From the NCBI GenBank assembly GCA_015661135.1, contig JACVXW010000106.1:1-5053 (forward strand): DNA of 5,053 nucleotides, written 5' to 3'. Below are positions 1 to 4,984 of the stretch, in pieces. The DNA is from Chloroflexota bacterium (GTDB lineage Bacteria; Chloroflexota; Limnocylindria; Limnocylindrales; CSP1-4). The notes below the pieces were generated by a model that was given only the letters and a program-made list of their open reading frames with translations, did not search any database and was not told where the DNA came from. How positions within the stretch are numbered: position 1 is the stretch's first letter; each line of letters begins with the position of its first letter. A program made the translations under genes and the position numbers.

Positions 1-12
1 GCACGGGAACTC

Positions 13-64
13 GGATGCATCCGCGGGATGCATCCACGGCAGGCATCCACGGCATGGCACGATG
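13..64. repeat. Degenerate 13-bp tandem repeat just upstream of ftcD
   Basis: Four consecutive 13-base units can be laid out at 13-25 (GGATGCATCCGCG), 26-38 (GGATGCATCCACG), 39-51 (GCAGGCATCCACG) and 52-64 (GCATGGCACGATG, the most decayed). The first two units each contain the palindrome GGATGCATCC, at 13-22 and 26-35. The array ends on the first candidate ATG of ftcD, so it takes the place where a ribosome binding site would be expected. It could be a multi-copy operator, the tail of a longer array cut by the window edge, or a chance slippage product. The first three units are a solid match by eye. The function is unknown. Confidence 0.6.
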
Positions 65-1045
65 TGCAGGATGCTGATCGAGTCCGTCCCGAACTACTCG
101 GAGGGCCGCCGCCTGGAGGTCGTGGACGCGCTCGCCGGCGCGGTGCTCGCGACGCCGGGCGCGCACCTGCTCGACCGGACGAGCGACGCTTCCCACAACC
201 GGTCCGTGCTGACCATCGCCGGGGAGGCGGACGCCGTGACCCGTGCGCTTGAGGCGACGATCGAGGTCGCCATCCGCGACATGGACATGGAGCGCCACAC
301 GGGGGAGCACCCGCGGATCGGTGCCGTGGACGTCATCCCGTTCGTTCCGCTCGGCGAAACCATGATGGACGACGCGATCGCGCTCGCGCGCTCGTTCGGC
401 GAGCACCTGGCGGAGCGGTTTGAGATTCCCGTCTACCTGTACGCGCGAGCGGCCACACGGCCGGACCGCGTCCGGCTGGCCGACGTCCGCCGGGGCGGCT
501 ACGAGGGCCTCCGTGCCGAGATCGGCACGCACGGGCGCGAGCCGGACTTCGGGCCAACCCGCACCCATCCGCGCGCCGGTGCCGTCGCTGTGGGTGCCCG
601 CCCGTTCCTCATTGCCTGGAACATCAACCTCGAATCCACGGACGTGGAGCTGGCCAAGCGGATCGCGCGGCGGGTCCGCGAATCCGGTGGCGGGCTGCCC
701 GCGGTCCAGGGCAACGGCTTCATGATCGAGGAGCTCGGCTGTGCCCAGGTGTCGATGAACCTCCTGGACTACGTGACGACGCCGATCTGGCGGGTCTGGG
801 AGGAGGTCCGTGGGCTGGCCGCGGAGGATGGTGTCCGGCTCCGGGAATCGGAGCTGATCGGACTGGCGCCGCTTGCCGCGTTCATGGACGTGGCGGCCCA
901 CGGCGGAAGTCCGCCCGACGCCCCTGTCGAGGAGCGATTCGCCGCTGCTGCCCGGACGATCCGTCTGCGGGAGGCCGACCCCATGATGGCCCTGGAGTTG
1001 CGGCTGGCCGCGGCAACGGACAGCGAACACCCCGTCCATCCATGA
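62..1045 (+). CDS. ftcD: Glutamate formimidoyltransferase (monofunctional)
   Basis: This cytoplasmic enzyme (EC 2.1.2.5) transfers the formimino group of N-formimino-L-glutamate to tetrahydrofolate, giving glutamate and 5-formimino-THF. It is the last step of one route of histidine degradation. The 327 residues match the two formiminotransferase subdomains. The N-terminal part carries VPNYSEGRR (9-17), a Ser-His-Asn-Arg stretch (44-47) and HTGEHPRIGAVDVIPF (79-94). H83 corresponds to the catalytic His82 of the mammalian enzyme. The C-terminal part shows PDFGP (161-165), GARPFLIAWNINL (178-190) and AQVSMNLLDY (228-237). There is no cyclodeaminase domain, so it is the short bacterial form. The start is uncertain. 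ATG 62 has no Shine-Dalgarno sequence, and ATG 71 (MLIESVPN...) is an equally plausible start; both fit the family's short N-terminus within a few residues. The stop overlaps the hutI start by 4 bp. The family is certain; only the start is in doubt. Confidence 0.96.
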   Translation: MCRMLIESVPNYSEGRRLEVVDALAGAVLATPGAHLLDRTSDASHNRSVLTIAGEADAVTRALEATIEVAIRDMDMERHTGEHPRIGAVDVIPFVPLGETMMDDAIALARSFGEHLAERFEIPVYLYARAATRPDRVRLADVRRGGYEGLRAEIGTHGREPDFGPTRTHPRAGAVAVGARPFLIAWNINLESTDVELAKRIARRVRESGGGLPAVQGNGFMIEELGCAQVSMNLLDYVTTPIWRVWEEVRGLAAEDGVRLRESELIGLAPLAAFMDVAAHGGSPPDAPVEERFAAAARTIRLREADPMMALELRLAAATDSEHPVHP

Positions 1046-2418
1046 GCTCGCTCCGGCTCATCCAGGGCGGACGCGCGGCCGAGGGCCTGCCGGGCCTGCT
1101 GATCGAAGGAGCCGCCGAGGTGGCCACGCTCGCCGGCGGCCTCCGGCGCGGATCCGCGCAAGGTGACGCGGCCGTCCTGACGGGCCCGCCCACGTCCGCG
1201 GGCGCCGCCGCTGACGGGGCACCGGTCATTGCCTGCTGGGAGGGCCGGATCCTGGCCGTGGGTCCGGGCGCTGAACTGACCCGGACGCTCGAGGCCGGCG
1301 GGTACCCCCTGTCCCGCTTCGCCCGCCTGGATGCTGCCGGCGGCACCGTCACGCCCGGGCTGGTGGACGCCCACACGCACCTGCTGTTCGCCGGCTCACG
1401 GGAGGGCGAGCTGGTCCTCCGGCAGCAGGGCGCCGGCTACCTCGAGATTCTCGAAGCGGGCGGCGGGATCCTGTCCACTGTTGCGGCTACCCGCGCGGCG
1501 ACCGCAGAAGCGCTCGAAGAGCACGGACGTCGCTGGCTCGGAGAAATGCTTGCCCACGGGACCACGACCATCGAGGCCAAGTCCGGCTACGGGCTGGACC
1601 TGCCGACCGAGCTGCGCCTCCTCGACGTTGCCCACCGGCTCGGGCAGGCAGGGCCCATCGACGTCCTGCCGACGTGGCTCGGCGCCCATGCCGTCCCGAT
1701 CGAATACCGGGCGCGGCCGGACGGTGCGGAGGCCTACATCCGCCATTGCATCGAGGAGCAGTTGCCCGGCGTGGCGGCGCAGGGCCGGGCGCGATTCGCC
1801 GACGTCTTCTGTGAGGCCGGCGTCTTCACGCCGGACCAGTCCCGGCGCGTCCTCGAGGCTGCCGCGCGGCTCGGTCTCCAGCCGCGGCTCCACGCGGACG
1901 AGATCGCGCCGAGCGGCGGGGCAGAGCTGGCCGCCGAGATCGGGGCCCTGAGCGCCGACCACCTCGCCGCCCCATCCCCAGCCGGTCTGGATGCCCTTGC
2001 CCGCGCGGCAGAGGGGGAGCGCCCGGTCGTTGCCACGCTCCTGCCGGCGACGACCTGGTTCCTGATGCATGACGACTTTGCGCCCGCGCGGACCATGATC
2101 GAGCGCGACATACCTGTGGCCCTGGCCACGGACTTCAATCCGGGGACGTCGCCGACCACCAGCCTCCCGCATGTCATGACGGTGGCCTGCCTGGAGCTGA
2201 AGATGACTCCCTCCGAGGCGCTCGCGGCGGTGACCATCAACGCGGCGCATGCACTCGGGCGGGGCGACGAGATCGGGTCGATCGAGGCCGGCAAGGCGGC
2301 GGACCTTGTCATCTGGCGCGTCCCGACGCATCGCCAACTGCCCTACTGGCCGGCCGCGGATCTCGTCCGGGTCGTCGTCAAGGGCGGTCGCGTGGTCCTG
2401 GAGCGAACCCCCGCCTGA
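1042..2418 (+). CDS. hutI: Imidazolonepropionase
   Basis: This cytoplasmic amidohydrolase-superfamily enzyme (EC 3.5.2.7) opens the ring of 4-imidazolone-5-propionate to N-formimino-L-glutamate, the substrate of FtcD encoded just upstream. The metal site expected for HutI is complete: H111 and H113 in DAHTHLLFAGSRE, H284 in HADE, and D364 in ATDFNPG. The substrate-site residues are also there: R120, Y183 in KSGYGL, H216 in GAHAVP, E287 and H307 in SADHL. The protein has 458 residues against about 420 for Bacillus subtilis HutI. The excess is N-terminal: about 18 leading residues and a low-complexity Ala/Gly/Thr stretch near 33-62, before the conserved EGRILAVGP segment. No Shine-Dalgarno sequence precedes the ATG. 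The ATGA overlap with ftcD implies translational coupling. An internal start after the extension is possible, but no good candidate is visible. hutH and hutU are not in the window. Confidence 0.97.
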   Translation: MSSLRLIQGGRAAEGLPGLLIEGAAEVATLAGGLRRGSAQGDAAVLTGPPTSAGAAADGAPVIACWEGRILAVGPGAELTRTLEAGGYPLSRFARLDAAGGTVTPGLVDAHTHLLFAGSREGELVLRQQGAGYLEILEAGGGILSTVAATRAATAEALEEHGRRWLGEMLAHGTTTIEAKSGYGLDLPTELRLLDVAHRLGQAGPIDVLPTWLGAHAVPIEYRARPDGAEAYIRHCIEEQLPGVAAQGRARFADVFCEAGVFTPDQSRRVLEAAARLGLQPRLHADEIAPSGGAELAAEIGALSADHLAAPSPAGLDALARAAEGERPVVATLLPATTWFLMHDDFAPARTMIERDIPVALATDFNPGTSPTTSLPHVMTVACLELKMTPSEALAAVTINAAHALGRGDEIGSIEAGKAADLVIWRVPTHRQLPYWPAADLVRVVVKGGRVVLERTPA

Positions 2419-2472
2419 GCCGCGGCCGACGCTGAACGACCCCGGCGCTAGACGAAGCAGCTACGCGGCCGG
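2419..2472. other. Convergent gap between hutI and the MBL-fold gene
   Basis: The 54 bp between the two stop codons hold no gene. Two CGGCCG palindromes (2423-2428 and 2466-2471) could pair with each other, but no T-tract follows on either strand. I see no convincing intrinsic terminator, so termination here may be Rho-dependent or weak. Confidence 0.5.
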
Positions 2473-3144
2473 CTACACCTTGCCGCGTGACTCCAGGACC
2501 ACCGCGGTGACCTCGGACGGCAGCGTGGACATCGAGACCGACAGCTTCGACTGTGGCGCCGGCGTCCCGCCCATCTCGTGGAAGAACTTCGCGACGGCCT
2601 CCGCGCAGTCCGATTCCTCGGCGCAGACCGGCATGGCGACGACGATCTTGGGGTCCAGCTGGGCGACGAGCTCGGCGGCCTTCGTGGCCGACAGCGCGCC
2701 GCCGATCGGCACGCAGACGATGTCCACGCTGCCGATGTCGCCGATCTTCTCCTCCGTCAGGAGGTGGCCGATGTCACCGAGATGGATGGTGTGCAGCCCA
2801 TCCAGTTCCATGACGAACGCCGTCTGCCGGCCGCGCGTCGCCCCCCGTTGATCGTCACGATAGGTCCGGACGCCCGTGAGCAGGACCTCCTTGACCTCGA
2901 ACTCCCCGGGACCATCGAGGACGAAGGCCTCCTCGAGGCTTGACGGGAGCACGGTGCCACCGTCGCGCGAACGACGGCCCTTGGCCTTTGGAAGGGGCTC
3001 GTCATCTGGGTGGCTGTAGGTGACGATATCGCCGGTGATGCCGCGGCCGGTGGGCCCCACGATCGCGGGATAAGCGTCGGCGACGACGACCGCGTCGCGG
3101 CCCTTGAGGCGGATGCACGTCCGCCCGTACCAGGTGATCTCCAT
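2473..3144 (-). CDS. MBL-fold (UlaG-like) protein, metal site apparently degenerate
   Basis: The 223-residue protein starts MEITWYG and ends with TAG at 2475-2473. It resembles small UlaG/YtkL-like metallo-beta-lactamase-fold hydrolases: WYGRTCIRLKG (5-15), an IVTYSHPDDEP loop (40-50), DGPGEFEV (77-84), GVRTYRDD (91-98), HLGDIGH (121-127), VDIVCVPIGG (140-149) and a terminal KLSVSMSTLP block (200-209). As I recall the family, the first motif reads GH[SA]C, the second HxHxxH and the last PMHY. Here they read GRTC (R8), SHPDDEP (only H45 kept) and AMPVC (P172 in place of His). H121 and H127 remain. The loop after residue 50 is longer and basic. Catalytic activity is therefore doubtful and the substrate is unknown. 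The frame stays open upstream, but the fold begins at M1 and no Shine-Dalgarno sequence is seen. The gene converges on hutI with a 54-bp gap. The fold call is strong; the function is open. Confidence 0.88.
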   Translation of the reverse strand: MEITWYGRTCIRLKGRDAVVVADAYPAIVGPTGRGITGDIVTYSHPDDEPLPKAKGRRSRDGGTVLPSSLEEAFVLDGPGEFEVKEVLLTGVRTYRDDQRGATRGRQTAFVMELDGLHTIHLGDIGHLLTEEKIGDIGSVDIVCVPIGGALSATKAAELVAQLDPKIVVAMPVCAEESDCAEAVAKFFHEMGGTPAPQSKLSVSMSTLPSEVTAVVLESRGKV

Positions 3145-3224
3145 CGCGATCGATTCTGACACACGGCGCTTACAGCCGCGTTCACTGGGGCCTGGGGCCC
3201 TGCGCGCCACCCCGGAAAAGGGAG

Positions 3225-3259
3225 GACCGGAGACGCCTGCCCAATTGGCGCCTCCGGTC
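3225..3259 (-). terminator. Hairpin with terminator-like tail on the minus strand
   Basis: The arms 3225-3237 (GACCGGAGACGCC) and 3247-3259 (GGCGCCTCCGGTC) pair over 13 positions with one A-C mismatch, around a 9-base loop. Read on the minus strand, the stem is followed at once by CTCCCTTTTCC (3224-3214). That resembles an intrinsic terminator with a short, interrupted T-tract. It lies about 80 bp upstream of the MBL-fold gene on that gene's strand, so it could be a leader attenuator, or the end of a short or antisense transcript. The pairing is directly visible; the role is inferred, and the tail is weaker than in a classical terminator. Confidence 0.45.
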
Positions 3260-3262
3260 GGA

Positions 3263-3278
3263 GGGAGGGAGGGATGGG
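3263..3278 (+). other. G-quadruplex motif, four GGG runs with 1-2 base loops
   Basis: The + strand has GGG at 3263-3265, 3267-3269, 3271-3273 and 3276-3278, separated by A, A and AT. This satisfies the strict G3+N1-7 rule with very short loops, the arrangement known to favour stable parallel quadruplexes. It sits 3 bases after the hairpin ending at 3259 and 164 bases before the lipoprotein GTG. The opposite strand is the matching C-rich run. It may be in the 5' leader of the + strand gene or between the divergent promoters. Whether it folds or acts in vivo is unknown. Confidence 0.75.
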
Positions 3279-3309
3279 AACCTCGAGGGTTCGGTCCGAG
3301 GAGAACCTT
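3278..3309 (+). promoter_or_regulatory. Mutually exclusive small hairpins (possible switch element)
   Basis: GGTTC at 3288-3292 can pair upstream with GAACC at 3278-3282 (5 bp, 5-base loop). It can instead pair downstream: AGGGTTC (3286-3292) with GAACCTT (3303-3309) gives 7 pairs including one G-U, with a 10-base loop. The two partners are direct repeats (GAACCT at 3278-3283 and 3303-3308). CGGTCC (3292-3297) is also complementary to GGACCG (3224-3229), which overlaps the 5' arm of the long hairpin. Such competing pairings occur in RNA switches, but also by chance in GC-rich DNA. No known riboswitch core is recognised. Confidence 0.3.
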
Positions 3310-3321
3310 AGGCGCCGAGCG

Positions 3322-3351
3322 TTCAGACGCGAGCCAGCACTCGATTAAGAA
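3322..3351 (+). promoter_or_regulatory. Weak candidate promoter for the lipoprotein gene
   Basis: TTCAGA (3322-3327) matches TTGACA at four of six positions. TAAGAA (3346-3351), 18 bases further on, matches TATAAT at only three. It lies in the one AT-richer patch of the divergent region, about 90 bp before the GTG start. The -10 match is poor, so this is a low-confidence suggestion only. If correct, the G-quadruplex would lie upstream of the promoter rather than in the transcript. Confidence 0.18.
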
Positions 3352-3430
3352 ACGCACACCGTCGGTCCGGACGATGGGCGCTGCTCGTTCGGCCGCCGCG
3401 GCTCGAGCCCGGTCAGCGCGACCGCCCTGT

Positions 3431-3434
3431 AGGA
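3431..3434 (+). promoter_or_regulatory. Shine-Dalgarno AGGA deciding the GTG 3443 start
   Basis: AGGA ends 8 bases before GTG 3443. Neither in-frame upstream ATG (3104, 3374) has a comparable purine-rich site. Together with the signal peptide beginning right after this GTG, it fixes the likely start of the lipoprotein gene. Confidence 0.6.
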
Positions 3435-3442
3435 TCGCCGTC

Positions 3443-4732
3443 GTGCTGACCGGTCCCCGGCGCCGCCTCGCCATCCTCCTCGCCATCGCCCTGCAGCTGG
3501 GCGCCTGCACGGGGGGCGACGGGAGCCCGTCGCCGAGCGCCGCCGAGTCGCCAACGGCGATCCCATCGGCCGCGACCCCTTCGGCGGCAACCCCGGTCCC
3601 CGATCCTCTCGAGGTCTATCGGGCGATCGCCGCCGAGGTGGTCGCCATCCGGGGCCTGGACGCCCCGTCGCGGATCGATCCCCGGATCATCGACGCGGCG
3701 CAGCTCCGGGCGAATATCGAGGCGGAGTTCGAGGCGTCCAACCCGGCGGCCGAGATCCTGCTCGGCGAGCGGCTCCTGAAGGGGCTCGGCCTGTTGCCCG
3801 CGGATGCGTCGCTCCGCGACATGTACATCGACCTCCAGGGCAGCCAGGTCATCGGCTACTACGACCCGGCCGTGGACGAGCTCTTCCTGGTCAGTCGATC
3901 CGGGGGCCTCGGGCCCATCGAGCGCGTGACGTACGCGCACGAGTTCACCCACGAACTCCAGGACCGGCAATTCGACCTGGAGTCGCTGGGCCTGGACGAG
4001 GCACTGGACCAGGGCGACCGGGCACTCGCCGTCCTTGCCCTTGTGGAGGGCGACGCGGTGTCGGTCCAGACGACCTGGATGACCGCAAACCTGTCTGTCG
4101 CCGAACTTGCCGAGCTCGCCGCCGGAGCCGCCGACCCGGAGATGCTGGCGGTCCTCGCCCGCACCCCACCCATCCTGCTCGAGACCTCGCTGTTTCCGTA
4201 CACGGCGGGGTCGGCGTTCGTGACTGCGCTCCTCGCGGCGGGTGGGTATGCCGCGGTGGACGTCGCCTTCGCGAACCTGCCGGTCTCGACCGAGCAGGTG
4301 ATCCATCCGGAGAAGTACCTCGCCGGTGAGGAGCCGGTCGACGTGTCGTTTCCGGCGGACCTTGCCGCACGACTGGGGGCGGGCTGGACTCTGGATGCCC
4401 AGGACACGCTCGGGGAGCTCCAGCTGCGCGTCTGGCTGCGCCAGGGTGGCGTTGCCGGCGACGTGGCCCGGCTGGCCGCCGAGGGGTGGGGCGGGGACCG
4501 GGTGGCCCTGCTCGGCGGGCCTGGTGTCAATGACGACGTCGTGGTGATCGTGATCGAGTGGGACACGATCGCGGATGCGGCCGCCTTTCGGGTCGCCGCC
4601 ACGGACGCTGCCACGGGCCTGTCGCTAAACCCGGTAGTGGCGACGTCAGGCCGCCGTGTCGTGATCGCGCTCATGCCCGACGCGGGCGCCATCGACGTCC
4701 GGCCGATCCTTGAGGCGCTCGCCGCCGGCTGA
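3443..4732 (+). CDS. Lipoprotein with HEFTH zinc-metallopeptidase motif
   Basis: This is a predicted exported, membrane-anchored metallopeptidase of 429 residues; substrate and name are unknown. Starting at GTG 3443 gives a classic lipoprotein signal: basic GPRRR (4-8), a hydrophobic stretch (9-19) and the lipobox L-G-A-C with C22 as the lipidated residue. A Ser/Pro/Ala/Thr linker follows to about residue 55. AGGA at 3431-3434, 8 bases before the GTG, is a fair ribosome binding site. ATG 3374 is in frame but would put about 23 extra residues before the signal, and ATG 3104 would overlap the divergent gene. The catalytic region has GYYDP (138-142), HEFTHELQDRQFDL (166-179; H166, E167, H170) and ALVEGDA (199-205; E202 as the likely third, gluzincin-like ligand). 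A second conserved-looking block is STEQVIHPEKY (282-292). I remember similar uncharacterised proteins from Chloroflexota and Actinobacteriota. The C-terminal 110 residues match nothing I know. Confidence 0.9.
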   Translation: MLTGPRRRLAILLAIALQLGACTGGDGSPSPSAAESPTAIPSAATPSAATPVPDPLEVYRAIAAEVVAIRGLDAPSRIDPRIIDAAQLRANIEAEFEASNPAAEILLGERLLKGLGLLPADASLRDMYIDLQGSQVIGYYDPAVDELFLVSRSGGLGPIERVTYAHEFTHELQDRQFDLESLGLDEALDQGDRALAVLALVEGDAVSVQTTWMTANLSVAELAELAAGAADPEMLAVLARTPPILLETSLFPYTAGSAFVTALLAAGGYAAVDVAFANLPVSTEQVIHPEKYLAGEEPVDVSFPADLAARLGAGWTLDAQDTLGELQLRVWLRQGGVAGDVARLAAEGWGGDRVALLGGPGVNDDVVVIVIEWDTIADAAAFRVAATDAATGLSLNPVVATSGRRVVIALMPDAGAIDVRPILEALAAG

Positions 4733-4984
4733 GGGCTCCTCGCGAGGCCCCGTTCATCTGGCCGCCAATGTTCGCCAGGTGATCATCCTGCGGGATCGCC
4801 CAGTCCATGGCTCGGCGGGCGGGCCGTGCCAGCGCTTCAGCGCCGGCCTTCTGCCGCTCGACGATCACGTGGTGATCCATCGCAAGCCCATCGACCGAGA
4901 TCCAGACGCGACGCCAGGCTGCGTCGGCCTTGACCCTCCCGAAGCCACGGAAATGATCATGCTGCGAACATCGAGGCCGGCGAC
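4733..4984. other. No recognisable gene; two register-aligned open frames
   Basis: After the lipoprotein stop, one frame on each strand is open to the window edge: plus, from 4665 (possible GTG at 4779, no Shine-Dalgarno sequence), and minus, entering from 5053 and ending with TGA at 4673-4671, inside the lipoprotein gene. Their codons are exact reverse complements. Over 4779-4985 I counted by hand G+C of about 72%, 52% and 77% at plus-frame positions 1, 2 and 3. The dip at the shared middle position suggests real or decayed coding sequence but does not settle the strand. The minus reading includes AAWRRVWISVDGLAMDHH; the plus reading includes GLLPLDDHVVIHRKPIDRD. I recognise neither. It could be the 3' end of a minus-strand gene that starts beyond the window, the start of a plus-strand gene, or a gene remnant. 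Confidence 0.35.

Larger units (their letters stand above)
3145..3442. other. Divergent intergenic region, structure-rich
   Basis: These 298 bp lie between the start of the MBL-fold gene (minus strand) and that of the lipoprotein gene (plus strand), so both promoters should be here. Frames are open through it on both strands, but the translations (Arg/Pro/Gly-rich) look like non-coding GC-rich sequence and match nothing. The interval 3225-3309 holds a long hairpin, a G-quadruplex motif and alternative small hairpins, listed separately. TCGGTCCG occurs twice (3291-3298 and 3362-3369), the second copy overlapping the palindrome GTCCGGAC (3365-3372). The only AT-richer patch is around 3341-3352. 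I found no tRNA and no riboswitch class I recognise. Confidence 0.6.

Noticed and set aside
28..252. Open frame on + overlapping the start of ftcD
   Set aside because: Arg/Gly/Pro-rich shadow translation in another frame of ftcD, with no recognisable motif.
1396..2337. Long antisense open frame (313 residues) opposite hutI
   Set aside because: It lies wholly within hutI, whose sequence is unambiguous; such shadows are normal in GC-rich genes.
2249..2851. Open frame on + spanning the hutI end and the MBL gene
   Set aside because: It overlaps two confidently assigned genes, and its Ser/Pro/Arg-rich translation matches nothing.
3278..3301. Possible tRNA T-arm (GGGTTCGGTCC)
   Set aside because: No acceptor, D or anticodon stems can be built around it, and the loop lacks the usual TTCGANT form.
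3104..3442. N-terminal extension of the lipoprotein gene from ATG 3104 or ATG 3374
   Set aside because: The extension overlaps the divergent MBL gene, is low-complexity and would bury the lipoprotein signal peptide. GTG 3443 has a ribosome binding site and places the signal at the N-terminus.
3145..3510. Upstream extension of the MBL-fold frame on the minus strand
   Set aside because: The extra 122 residues are Arg/Ala/Gly-rich with no fold similarity; the MBL fold begins at MEITWYG (3144).
3413..4306. Antisense open frame of 297 residues opposite the lipoprotein gene
   Set aside because: Charged, repetitive shadow of the lipoprotein gene; the HEFTH-containing + frame is the real one.
4733..4750. 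GC-rich inverted repeat GGGC...GCCC right after the lipoprotein stop
   Set aside because: The stem is interrupted or its loop too tight, and no T-tract follows, so I do not call it an intrinsic terminator.
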